The notes under the pieces: model-generated | What the model was told of the DNA's origin: nothing | Seen by the model: the letters and a program-made list of their open reading frames with translations, nothing else | Database searches by the model: none | Source: SpSt-583 sp034434015 | GTDB lineage: Bacteria; Chloroflexota; Anaerolineae; Anaerolineales; UBA6663 | Assembly (NCBI GenBank): GCA_034434015.1 | Contig: DAOUAB010000037.1 | Coordinates: 1 to 23,101, forward strand | Reading direction: 5' to 3' | DNA length: 23,101 nucleotides | In this document: piece after piece, positions 1 to 9,774 of the stretch | Numbering within the stretch: position 1 is the stretch's first letter | Layout of the letters: each line of letters begins with the position of its first letter | Translations under genes and position numbers: made by a program

Positions 1-824
1 TGCAGCACGAAGCCGCCGTTGGTGGAAAGCTCCCAGCCGCCGATGGGCCGGGACTGGCGCACGTACAGCCGCTGCTCCTGGGGCAGGTTCGGGTCGATGC
101 CGGGCGGGATGGCGTTGGGGACCGTGAAGGCGGCGGTCAGACGGCCGTCGGCCTCCGGCTGGATGAGGCGGAATTGTTGCGGGTCGGCCGGGTCGCGCAG
201 GGGGAAGAAGTCGCCGATCGGGCTTTGCCAGATCAGCTCGGCGGCCGTGTCCGGGCGCAGGCCGGAGCCGGTGACGGTGAGCTCCTGGCCGACCGACGCG
301 CAGCCCGCCGAGAGTTCCAGCGTGATCCCGTCCAGCGTGTTGACGGCGTTCGGAGGCGGCTCCGCCGGGCAGGGGACGATCAGTTCCACCCAGGCCTCGC
401 GCTCCTCGGCGCGCGGGCGGAGGAAATCCGGCTGCAGCATCGGCCGGAGGATGAGCATGACGCGGTCGCCGTTCTGGGTCAGTATGCCGAGGTTGATCTC
501 GGCCGCCTGCCAGCCGAAGACGATGAACATGGCGCTGGCGATGAGCGCCGGAATCCAGCCCGGCGCGGCCGTCGGCCGCGCGGCGTCCCACACATTCCAG
601 GCCCAGATCAGGATCGGCGCGGCCAGCCACCCCCACAGGCCGGCGTCGCCCTTGAAGGCGATGACGGCCTCGGAAAATCCCTCCGCCGGCGTGGTCGCCC
701 ACCACAGCAGGCCGAGCATCAGCGCGATCACGCTGAACACGGCCAGGCCGCGCGCGCGCCGCCCGGCCAGGAATTGCCCCAGGCCGGGGAGGACCAGCGA
801 GGCGAAGGCCAACGAGGGATGCAT
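1..824 (-). CDS. Membrane protein, probable N-terminal extension of a PhnE-type phosphonate ABC permease (partial)
   Basis: The frame is open from an ATG at 824 to the left edge, giving about 274 residues without a stop; an in-frame TGA lies just upstream of that ATG. The first ~115 residues hold about four hydrophobic segments, beginning with PGLGQFLAGRRARG, a motif common in small multi-spanning membrane proteins. From about residue 150 an extracytoplasmic part rich in Pro follows, with an Ig/IPT-like stretch (ITLELSAGCASVGQELTVTG). It is the third gene after phnD and phnC on the same strand, 62 bases behind phnC. In that operon position a PhnE permease is expected, so I infer that the permease core lies beyond the window and that this is a long N-terminal addition. 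No permease signature is visible here, so an independent membrane protein is possible. Confidence 0.6.
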   Translation of the reverse strand, partial: MHPSLAFASLVLPGLGQFLAGRRARGLAVFSVIALMLGLLWWATTPAEGFSEAVIAFKGDAGLWGWLAAPILIWAWNVWDAARPTAAPGWIPALIASAMFIVFGWQAAEINLGILTQNGDRVMLILRPMLQPDFLRPRAEEREAWVELIVPCPAEPPPNAVNTLDGITLELSAGCASVGQELTVTGSGLRPDTAAELIWQSPIGDFFPLRDPADPQQFRLIQPEADGRLTAAFTVPNAIPPGIDPNLPQEQRLYVRQSRPIGGWELSTNGGFVL

Positions 825-886
825 CAGGAAACCGGGCCGGTCGCCTCAGCCAGGCAACCGGCGGCGTCGCTCAGGCCAGGACGGGA

Positions 887-1654
887 TCACGCCGCCATCC
901 CCGCCCGGACCTCCACCGCCTCCTCGCCGTAGATCGCCTTGAAGCGGGCCCGGTCGATCTCCTGGGGCAGGCCGGTGAAGACGATCCGGCCGTCTTTGAG
1001 CGCGATCACGCGGCTGGCGTAGCGGTGGACCAGGTCCAGGAAATGCAGGCTGCAGACGACCGTGATCTTTTCCTCTTTGTTGAGCTGCTCGAGATATTGC
1101 AGGATGCTGTGCGAGAGCACCGGGTCGAGCGACGCCACCGGCTCGTCGGCCAGGATGAGCTTGGGCTCCTGCATCAGCGCCCGGGCGATGCCGACCCGCT
1201 GCTGCTGCCCGCCGGAGAGGGCGTCGGCGCGGGCGGACGCCTTGTCGCGGATGCCCACCCGTTCCAGCGCGCGCAGCGCCATCTCGCGGTCCTCCCTGGG
1301 CCAGATCCCCAGCAGGCTGAGCCAGGGGTTGGCGTAGCCCAGCCGCCCGGCCAGCACGTTGGTGAGCACCGACGAGCGCTTCACCAGGTTGAACTGCTGG
1401 AAGACCATGCCAATGTGGCGCCGGATGCGGCGCAGCTCGGCCCCGGAGGCGGCGGTGACGTCGACGCCGTCCCAGATGATCTGACCCCGCGTCGGCTCGA
1501 TCAGGCGGTTGAGGCAGCGCAGTAGCGTGGATTTGCCGGAGCCCGACAGGCCGATGACGACCAGAAACTCGCCGTCCTCCACGCTGAAACTGACATCGGT
1601 CAGGGCGACGGTGCCGTTGGGGTAGACCTTGTGGAGGTTGCGGACTTCGAGCAT
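887..1654 (-). CDS. phnC: Phosphonate/phosphite ABC transporter ATP-binding protein PhnC
   Basis: This is a 255-residue cytoplasmic ATPase that would power uptake of phosphonate, phosphite or phosphate esters. The visible ABC motifs in order are Walker A GLSGSGKST (35-43), the Q-loop VFQQFN (~84-89), signature LSGGQQQR (146-153), Walker B LILADEP (166-172), D-loop SLDP and switch His204. The stretch GRLGYANPWLSLLG (103-116) is typical of PhnC rather than of general ABC ATPases. The length matches the family. The frame is open upstream to 1849, but that part runs through an intergenic hairpin and has no homology, so ATG 1654 (MLEVRNLHKVYPNG) is chosen. No strong ribosome binding site precedes it. 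It follows phnD by 121 bases and precedes the PhnE-like gene. Confidence 0.93.
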   Translation of the reverse strand: MLEVRNLHKVYPNGTVALTDVSFSVEDGEFLVVIGLSGSGKSTLLRCLNRLIEPTRGQIIWDGVDVTAASGAELRRIRRHIGMVFQQFNLVKRSSVLTNVLAGRLGYANPWLSLLGIWPREDREMALRALERVGIRDKASARADALSGGQQQRVGIARALMQEPKLILADEPVASLDPVLSHSILQYLEQLNKEEKITVVCSLHFLDLVHRYASRVIALKDGRIVFTGLPQEIDRARFKAIYGEEAVEVRAGMAA

Positions 1655-1687
1655 GGGCGGCGGGATCTGGCCTGGGCCGGGTCGAGG

Positions 1688-1741
1688 GCGGATTACACGG
1701 ATGTCCGCCGGCATGAAAGCGGCGACACCCGTGTAATCCGC
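1688..1741. repeat. Long imperfect inverted repeat (hairpin) between phnD and phnC
   Basis: Arms GCGGATTACACGG (1688-1700) and CCGTGTAATCCGC (1729-1741) pair perfectly over 13 bases. After one mismatch they continue with TGTC/GACA and, past a one-base bulge, GCCG/CGGC, leaving a loop of about 9 bases. The transcript from phnD would carry this stem just before phnC. Such stems after a binding-protein gene often stabilise or attenuate the mRNA so that more binding protein than ATPase is made. The AT-rich core is unlike the surrounding GC-rich DNA, which also fits a REP-like mobile palindrome. There is no T-tract, so a simple terminator is unlikely. Confidence 0.8.
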
Positions 1742-1775
1742 ATTGACGGACTTGCGCTCGGCTGCGACCGGGCCG

Positions 1776-2852
1776 TCAGCGCACGAGGCCCGCGATGTCG
1801 ATGCCGGAGGCGGCCAGCAGGACGCGGAACTCGTCGAAGAACGTGTCATCCACGGCCTTGATGCCGTCGATCGAGTACAGTTTCCGCAGCGCTTCCTTGC
1901 CGGCCTCGGACTCGGCGACCTTGACCATGGCGGCCATGATCTCGGCGCGCAGGTCCTCGGGCAGATCGTAGGCGGACGCCAGCGTGTCGTTGGGGATGAT
2001 GTTATCGGTCTGGTAGACCACGATCACCTTCTCGTTCACGTCCGGCAGGTCATTCTGGACGGCCGAGTTGGTGCGGGCGTCCACGAACGTGGCGCCGAAG
2101 TCGCAGATGCCGCCGGCGTAGACGGCGCGGACCACGGTCGGGTGGCCCTGGACAAAGGCGGCGGTCCGGGTCTTGATGCCCTCCTGCGCCAGCAGCGAGG
2201 CCGGGATCACGTAGCCGGAAGCCGAGAACGGATCGGTCCAGCAGGGCTTCTTGTCCGCAAACTGCTGCAGGGCGGCCAGGTCGTCCACGCCGGTCGCGGG
2301 CGTGAAGGCGTCGGCCCGGCCGATAAACTGGGTGGCATAGTGGTCCAGGCCGTTGCGCAGGCTGACGAAATCCACATTGGCGCAGTTGACCTCGGTGCCG
2401 TCCGCCAGCTTAACCATGGTCTGATGCGCCAGCAGGTAAGCGAACGGCGGCAGCCAGCCGATCTGGGCGTTGCCCGAGCACATGGCCTCGATCATGGCCT
2501 TGTAATTGGTGGGCACCACCGCCTGAATGGTCAGCCCGGTCTCCTTGGAGAGCAGCTCGGCGATGGTGTTGCCGCTGGCGATCAGCTCATCCGTGGTCGC
2601 TGAAGGCGCGATGGCCATGATGATGGGCTTCTCGGGGGAGCCGTAGGGGACCGCGGTGGGCTCAGCCGTGGCGGTCGGCGGGACGGCGGTCGGCGGCGGC
2701 GGCTCGGTGGGTTTGACCGTGGCGGTCGGCGGGACGGCGGTCGGCGGAGCCGCGGTCGGCGTGGGGGTGGCCGCCGGCGCGCAGGCCGCGAGCGTCAGCG
2801 CCGCCACCGTCAGGGCGACGACGAGCCAATGGAAAATGCGATTGGACTTCAT
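1776..2852 (-). CDS. phnD: Phosphonate/phosphite/phosphate ABC transporter substrate-binding lipoprotein PhnD
   Basis: This 358-residue lipoprotein captures the phosphorus substrate outside the membrane. It has a charged start, a hydrophobic segment and a lipobox ending in Cys24 (LTLAACAP). A Pro/Thr/Ala-rich spacer (about 25-70) containing a tandem repeat follows, then the binding domain from about residue 72 (EKPIIMAIAPSATTDELIAS). The stretch GNAQIGWLPPFAYLLAH is characteristic of the PhnD family (periplasmic-binding-like II fold). ATG 2852 is chosen because GGAGAAGGAGAG lies a few bases upstream and the signal peptide begins there. The open frame extends to 3050 without homology. It is the first gene of the transporter operon. 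The exact substrate cannot be told, and no C-P lyase or phosphite dehydrogenase gene is in the window. Confidence 0.92.
   Translation of the reverse strand: MKSNRIFHWLVVALTVAALTLAACAPAATPTPTAAPPTAVPPTATVKPTEPPPPTAVPPTATAEPTAVPYGSPEKPIIMAIAPSATTDELIASGNTIAELLSKETGLTIQAVVPTNYKAMIEAMCSGNAQIGWLPPFAYLLAHQTMVKLADGTEVNCANVDFVSLRNGLDHYATQFIGRADAFTPATGVDDLAALQQFADKKPCWTDPFSASGYVIPASLLAQEGIKTRTAAFVQGHPTVVRAVYAGGICDFGATFVDARTNSAVQNDLPDVNEKVIVVYQTDNIIPNDTLASAYDLPEDLRAEIMAAMVKVAESEAGKEALRKLYSIDGIKAVDDTFFDEFRVLLAASGIDIAGLVR
2666..2747. repeat. Two direct copies of a 31-bp unit in the PhnD linker
   Basis: The same 31 bases occur at 2666-2696 and 2717-2747, offset by 51 bases (17 codons). They encode the repeated PTAVPPTATV/A part of the Pro/Thr linker. 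This is a likely site of slippage or recombination that changes linker length without breaking the frame. Confidence 0.85.
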
Positions 2853-3177
2853 GTTTTTCTCTCCTTCTCCTTGAAGAAAGCGATCAGCATGCCATGAATT
2901 TATCGAATCAGGTGCTTCGAGAGCGGCGCATTCCTCCTTGCCTCGAGCCTCTGCCGGGCATCTTGCCACAAGCCGCCGGGGGCGACTGGGAAAGGCAATC
3001 GGACTGATGGGTGGGCTGTAGGGCGCCGGAGGCGGTGGCGATGGGCGCATTATATCATCTCCTCCGGAGCGGTCGCCAGAACAGGATTATTGTGCGGGTC
3101 AGTTAACGGAAAGTGGAGGGTGGATCAATTTTCTTTGAGGGAGCGGGCGCTGAACTCCACGGCGGCCGGCTGCCCGC
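2853..3177. other. Intergenic region upstream of phnD
   Basis: These 325 bases lie between the start of phnD and the stop of the FlgD-like gene, both on the minus strand. They hold the phnD ribosome binding site, a leader of about 190 bases and a TATAAT promoter element (3049-3054). The arms GAGCGGGC (3141-3148) and GCCCGCTC (3172-3179) could form an 8-bp stem overlapping the stop codon of the upstream gene, but it has a loop of about 23 bases and no T-tract. I see no gene in it. Confidence 0.6.
3049..3078 (-). promoter_or_regulatory. Probable sigma-70 type promoter of the phn operon
   Basis: On the minus strand TGATATAAT gives a consensus -10 (TATAAT, 3054-3049) with the extended TGn motif. 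A weak -35 TGGCGA lies 18 bases upstream (3078-3073). Transcription would begin near 3042, leaving a leader of roughly 190 bases before phnD. No Pho-box-like direct repeat was recognised. Confidence 0.5.
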
Positions 3178-4473
3178 TCACGGCTGGCCGATCAAGATGA
3201 AGGCCGGGTCCACCCGGTTGTTGATGGCCGCCACCTCGACCTCCTCGTGGATCAGGCCGGCATAGAAATACTGTGGATTGCGGGCGCTGACGACCTGATC
3301 CAGCACGACGCCGCCGGTGACGACCGCCCGCTGGCCGGCGGGCAGATAATACTGCGGGCGCCCGCTCGAGTCGCGGATCATGAGCAGGTCCTGCGGCCGC
3401 CCGATGGCCCACCGCCAGGGATAGTCGCTGACGCAGGTCTCGCACATGATGCCCACCCGGAAGGCGCCGGCCTGCACGTACTGGCCGATGGTGTTGTAGT
3501 TGGTCGCCATGGAGTCGTAGACGAAGCCCGGCTCCGGCCCGGTGGTGCGGATGGGGGCGGTGCCGTAATTGTTGACGGTCAGCGTGAAATACAGCGTCTG
3601 CCCGATGACCACGCTCTCCGACGAGAACTGCACCTCGCCCCGGTAGATCTCGGCGCGCGGCAGCCCGCCCAGGGCCAGGGTGAGGGGGGTGGAGATAGCG
3701 GTCCGCTGGCCCAGGCGGTCCTCGGCCTCCGCCCGGACGAGGTACGCGCCGTCCGGCGGCGGATTCCGGCCCCGGTCCACGCCGCCGTCGTAATCAAAGG
3801 TGTGCAGGCCCGCCTCGCCCGGCTTCTTCTTCGAGAGGGGGCTTTCGGCCAGCGGCTCGGGCACGCCAGCGCCGTCGGCCCGGACCAGGCTCAGGCGCAG
3901 GCCGTCCTCGGCGACGGCTTTGGCGAGGTCGACGTTGATGGTCACGCGGTCGTCGAGCCCGTCCCGGTTGGGCGTGAAGACGGCCGGGCTGACGGTCAGG
4001 TTGCTCAGCAGGGGCAGGGCGGTGTCGGCGTCCTGGACGGTCAGCGAACCCGTGATCCGGTTGGCGTCCCCGGCCGCGTCGCGCGCCTCGATCACCCAGG
4101 TGTACGGGCCGTCCTGGAGCACGCGCGCCAGGAGCGCGCCCGGGATCGTTTCGCCGGGCAGCGTGTACGGGTCCACGATGCCGCTGAACAGGACCTCGTT
4201 CTCGCCGGACGGGCGCGCCTTGTCGCGGCGGAAATCGAAGCGCCGCCCGGCCGCATCGAGGAAGTAGATCGAGACGGTCGCCGGCCGCCGCAGCGCGTAG
4301 CGGATCACGGCCACATCGTCGCGGCCGTCGGCGTTGGGGGAGAGCGTCGTGTGCGACAGCGACGCGGCCTCCAACGGCGGCCCGGCCGGATTGAGCAGCG
4401 CGCCGGCCGCGACCAGGACGGCGGCGGTGACGGCCAGGGCGACGAACGCGGTGATCCAGAGGGACAGGCGCAT
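3178..4473 (-). CDS. Exported protein with FlgD-like/Ig-like repeats, function unknown
   Basis: This protein of 431 residues has one N-terminal hydrophobic segment (about 5-27), acting as an uncleaved signal-anchor or a signal peptide. Two extracytoplasmic beta-sandwich-like repeats begin with the same calcium-loop-like motif: SPNADGRDDV (45-54) and TPNRDGLDDRV (167-177). In FlgD-Ig and gliding-motility proteins this motif opens a repeat. The C-terminal part (about 275-431) has no family I recognise and contains a CETC pair (344-347). An exported surface or adhesin-like role is inferred. ATG 4473 is preferred over GTG 4482 because the promoter -10 ends only seven bases before it. It is divergent from folC and upstream of phnD, which has its own promoter. 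Confidence 0.75.
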   Translation of the reverse strand: MRLSLWITAFVALAVTAAVLVAAGALLNPAGPPLEAASLSHTTLSPNADGRDDVAVIRYALRRPATVSIYFLDAAGRRFDFRRDKARPSGENEVLFSGIVDPYTLPGETIPGALLARVLQDGPYTWVIEARDAAGDANRITGSLTVQDADTALPLLSNLTVSPAVFTPNRDGLDDRVTINVDLAKAVAEDGLRLSLVRADGAGVPEPLAESPLSKKKPGEAGLHTFDYDGGVDRGRNPPPDGAYLVRAEAEDRLGQRTAISTPLTLALGGLPRAEIYRGEVQFSSESVVIGQTLYFTLTVNNYGTAPIRTTGPEPGFVYDSMATNYNTIGQYVQAGAFRVGIMCETCVSDYPWRWAIGRPQDLLMIRDSSGRPQYYLPAGQRAVVTGGVVLDQVVSARNPQYFYAGLIHEEVEVAAINNRVDPAFILIGQP

Positions 4474-4480
4474 AGCGGGC

Positions 4481-4510
4481 ACTCTACCAGAAACGTTCGC
4501 CGCGCGTCAA
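4481..4510 (-). promoter_or_regulatory. Promoter of the FlgD-like gene, apparently leaderless
   Basis: On the minus strand TTGACG (4510-4505) is separated by 18 bases from TAGAGT (4486-4481), which carries the extended TGG before it. Only seven bases (4480-4474) separate the -10 from the ATG at 4473, so the transcript should begin at or very near the start codon. Confidence 0.6.
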
Positions 4511-4524
4511 CGGCGCGGCCGCAA

Positions 4525-4554
4525 CTGGCATCCGGCCCCGCATCATGCTACTAT
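4525..4554 (+). promoter_or_regulatory. Promoter of folC, apparently leaderless
   Basis: CTGGCA (4525-4530), an 18-base spacer and TACTAT (4549-4554) preceded by TGC (an extended -10) form a reasonable promoter. Eight bases separate the -10 from the ATG at 4563, so the mRNA should have almost no 5' leader. There is no Shine-Dalgarno sequence in front of folC, which agrees with this. Confidence 0.55.
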
Positions 4555-4562
4555 GGGCCTCC

Positions 4563-5942
4563 ATGCTCACCTACCAGGAAGCGCTGGATTATCTGTACAG
4601 CTTCGTGGATTACAGCGCCACGCGGCTGGTGAAATACTCGGCCCAGGCGTTCGATCTGAGCCGCATGACGGCCCTGCTGGACCTGCTGGGCAATCCGCAG
4701 CGCCGCTATCCCGGCCTGCACCTGGCCGGAACCAAGGGCAAAGGCTCGGTGGCGGCGATGTGCGCCAACGCCTTGCGCTTGGCCGGCTACCGGGCCGGTT
4801 TCTACACCTCGCCGCATCTGCAGGATTTCTGCGAGCGCATCCAGGTGAACGGCGGCCTGATCCCGCCCGCCGACCTGGTGGCGATCGTGGAGCGCCTGCG
4901 CGAGCTGGCGCCGCAGGTTCCCGGCCTCACGACGTTCGAGCTGACGACGGCCCTGGCCTTTGAGTATTTCGCCCGCGCCGCCGTCGACGTGGCCGTAGTC
5001 GAGGTCGGCCTGGGCGGCCGGCTGGACGCCACCAACGTCATCACGCCGCTCGTCGCGGTCATCACCTCGCTCAGCTATGACCACATGGACCTGCTCGGCC
5101 ACACGCTGGCCCAGATCGCGGGCGAGAAGGCCGGCATCATCAAGCCCGGCGTGCCCGTCGTCACGGCCCCGCAGCAGCCGGAGGCGCAAGAGGTGCTGGA
5201 GCGCGTGGCGGCCGAGCGGGGGGCGCCGCTGATCCAGGTGGGGCGCGACTGGTTGTTCCGCCCGGTGGCCCACACGCTCGAACAGCAGACGTTCGAGATC
5301 TGGTCGTCGGAAGAAGAGCGTCAGATCCGGGCGCTGCGCGCGGCCGGCCACGTCGCCGCCTGGCAGCCGGCGCGGCTGGCGATCCCGTTGCTCGGCGCGC
5401 ACCAGGTGGAGAACGCCGCCACCGCCTACGCCGCCTTGATGGCCCTGAGCCATGCCGGTCTGCCGCTGACGGCCGACGCCGTCCGCGCCGGCCTGCACAC
5501 GGTCCGCTGGCCCGGCCGGTTCGAGATCCTGCAGCGCGGGCCGTTTGTGGTGGTGGACGGCGCCCACAACCGCGATTCGGCGCGCCGCCTGGCGGCCGCC
5601 CTGGCCGACTATTTCCCCGGGCCGAGCGCGCGCCGGCGCGTGGCGTTGCTCTTCGGCGCGTCGTCGGATAAGGATGTGGCCGGGATGCTGGACGAGCTGG
5701 TGCCGCACGTCGGCCACGTCGTGGTGTCTCAGGCGGTGCATCCGCGGGCCCTGGAGCCGGACGAGCTCGCCCGGCTGGCCGCCGGGCGCGGCGCCTCGGT
5801 GGAGGTGTGCGTACCCGTCGCGGCCGCGCTGGCCCGGGCGCTGGCCTGGGCCGGGCCGGAGGATGTGGTCCTGGCCTGCGGCAGCCTGTTCATCGTGGCC
5901 GAGGTCCAGGCCGCCCAGGCCGCCCGGGTGGCCCGCCCCTGA
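4563..5942 (+). CDS. folC: Folylpolyglutamate synthase / dihydrofolate synthase
   Basis: This 459-residue cytoplasmic Mur-ligase-family enzyme adds glutamate to dihydropteroate and/or to folates, using ATP. Visible motifs are the P-loop GTKGKGS (56-62), TSPHL (82-86), EVGLGGRLDATN (147-158), SYDHMDLLG (171-179), the Lys-bearing GEKAGIIKPG (187-196) and VDGAHN (331-336), which opens the C-terminal domain. The length is normal. ATG 4563 gives the usual N-terminus (MLTYQEALDYLYSF); an in-frame ATG at 4545 lies inside the promoter -10 region and would add six unlikely residues. The next gene, lon, begins 36 bases after its stop and may be co-transcribed. Confidence 0.95.
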   Translation: MLTYQEALDYLYSFVDYSATRLVKYSAQAFDLSRMTALLDLLGNPQRRYPGLHLAGTKGKGSVAAMCANALRLAGYRAGFYTSPHLQDFCERIQVNGGLIPPADLVAIVERLRELAPQVPGLTTFELTTALAFEYFARAAVDVAVVEVGLGGRLDATNVITPLVAVITSLSYDHMDLLGHTLAQIAGEKAGIIKPGVPVVTAPQQPEAQEVLERVAAERGAPLIQVGRDWLFRPVAHTLEQQTFEIWSSEEERQIRALRAAGHVAAWQPARLAIPLLGAHQVENAATAYAALMALSHAGLPLTADAVRAGLHTVRWPGRFEILQRGPFVVVDGAHNRDSARRLAAALADYFPGPSARRRVALLFGASSDKDVAGMLDELVPHVGHVVVSQAVHPRALEPDELARLAAGRGASVEVCVPVAAALARALAWAGPEDVVLACGSLFIVAEVQAAQAARVARP

Positions 5943-5978
5943 GGGTTCCGCTTGCCTGGCCGTTATTTGAGTCCGCCT

Positions 5979-8486
<2,508 letters not shown>

Positions 8487-8500
8487 ATCCAACCGGCCAG

Positions 8501-8526
8501 GCGCGCCCGCCGGCGCGCTCTTGTCG
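8501..8526 (+). terminator. Possible terminator after lon
   Basis: GCGCGCC (8501-8507) and GGCGCGC (8512-8518) form a 7-bp GC stem with loop CGCC, followed by TCTTGTCG. The T-tract is poor, so termination may be partial. Confidence 0.4.
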
Positions 8527-8534
8527 CCCCGCCT

Positions 8535-8550
8535 GACAGGGGAGGCTGTC
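8535..8550 (+). promoter_or_regulatory. Ribosome binding site presented in a small hairpin loop
   Basis: GACAG (8535-8539) pairs with CTGTC (8546-8550), and the loop is GGGAGG, which contains the Shine-Dalgarno GGAGG. The spacing to the ATG at 8552 is six bases. A 5-bp stem is weak, so this may simply expose the site or be chance. Confidence 0.4.
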
Positions 8551-8551
8551 G

Positions 8552-9766
8552 ATGGGCCGTCATCGCCTGCTCCGCCTCGTGCTGGCCGTGTTGCTGGCCG
8601 CCTGCGCCGCCCCCACGCCGACGTCTCAGTCGCCGGCCACGCCCTCCGCCGCCCTGACCCCGCCGACGACTACCGTCGCCGCGCCGCGGCCCACGCCGAC
8701 AACGCCGACGCTGACCCGGCCGCCCTCGGCGACGGCGCGCGCGACCGTCGCGCGGCCCACGTCCACTCAGCCCGCGCCGACCCGGCCCTCGGCCTGTCCG
8801 GGCGCGCCGCCCCTCACCCTGCGGGTCGGCCAGACGGTGATGGTCAGCCTGGACCCGCCGGTCCCGAGCCGCGTGCGCACAGCGCCGGGCCGCGCCAGCG
8901 CCCTGGCCGGGGAGGTGGGGCCGGGCGAGTTCGTGGTGGTGGAGGCCGGCCCGGAGTGTGCCGACGGCTACGCCTGGTGGAAGGTGCGCTCAGAAAAAGG
9001 CCTGACCGGCTGGACCGTGGAGGGCGACGTCTCGGGCTACTGGCTCGTCACGCCGACGCCGCTGCCCGGCGCCACGCCGCCGCCGGCCCTCAGCATCGCC
9101 CTGGCCGAGGCGTCGCCGCTCGCCACCGGCCTCACCCAGACGACCGTGCCCGCCTGCCTGGACCCCAACGACTGCTTCCGGGTCCTGCCGGCTTACACCA
9201 GCGCCCGCGTGGAAGGCTACCCGCTCTCTGGACGATTCAACCCGGAGTTCCGGGTCTACCCGGCCGGCGACTATGAGCGCCTGGCGACCTCGCTGGAACC
9301 GCTACGGGCCGCGCTGGCCGCGCAGGACACGGATTACCGCTATGGGTACTGGCTGGTCGTCAACGCCGCGCAGGTCTTGCAGGCCCAGCCGCGCTTTCTG
9401 TCTTTTCAGAACGGTGCCGGCGTGCGCGTGCTGGCCCATTTCGCGCAGGCGACCTGGCCATTGAACAACAGCGATCTGACCTATGTCTTCGTCGGGCTGA
9501 CCGCGGACGGCGGCGCGCTGGTGACGCTGACGCTGCCCGTGCACGCGGCCAGCCTCCCAGACGACGGCGGCGTCTGGCAGACAGGCGGCCTGCCGCCCAT
9601 CCCCACGCCCAACGCGGACTACAGCAACGGCGACGCCATCCTGGACGCCATCCTGGCGTTTAACACCCGGGCCGCGGCGGAGTTGGAGACGCTCGAGGCC
9701 GGGGCGTTTACGCCCGGCCTGGACCAACTCGACGCCCTCGTCGGCGCGTTGCGCGTCGGCCGCTGA
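8552..9766 (+). CDS. Lipoprotein with SH3-like domain, function unknown
   Basis: This protein of 404 residues has a signal sequence ending in a lipobox with Cys18 (LLAACAAP). A Pro/Thr/Ala-rich spacer (about 19-80) follows, then an SH3b-like domain (about 103-160: PSRVRTAPGRASALAGEVGP ... WWKVRSEKGLTGWTVEG), of the kind seen in cell-wall-associated proteins. The C-terminal region (about 230-400) is rich in beta and helix, with NPEFRVYPAGDYERLATSLE, and matches no family I can name. It should sit on the outer face of the membrane. The start is supported by GGAGG six bases upstream. The next gene starts nine bases after its stop, so the two are probably co-transcribed. Confidence 0.8.
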   Translation: MGRHRLLRLVLAVLLAACAAPTPTSQSPATPSAALTPPTTTVAAPRPTPTTPTLTRPPSATARATVARPTSTQPAPTRPSACPGAPPLTLRVGQTVMVSLDPPVPSRVRTAPGRASALAGEVGPGEFVVVEAGPECADGYAWWKVRSEKGLTGWTVEGDVSGYWLVTPTPLPGATPPPALSIALAEASPLATGLTQTTVPACLDPNDCFRVLPAYTSARVEGYPLSGRFNPEFRVYPAGDYERLATSLEPLRAALAAQDTDYRYGYWLVVNAAQVLQAQPRFLSFQNGAGVRVLAHFAQATWPLNNSDLTYVFVGLTADGGALVTLTLPVHAASLPDDGGVWQTGGLPPIPTPNADYSNGDAILDAILAFNTRAAAELETLEAGAFTPGLDQLDALVGALRVGR

Positions 9767-9774
9767 GAGGCGCG

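Noticed and set aside
19..942. Plus-strand open frames at the left edge
   Set aside because: The minus strand in this stretch gives hydrophobic membrane segments and an Ig-like part in phn operon position; the plus-strand translations are Arg/Pro/Ser-rich shadows.
3247..4632. Plus-strand open frame of about 460 codons
   Set aside because: Antisense to the FlgD-like gene and running through the folC promoter; no domain and no ribosome binding site.
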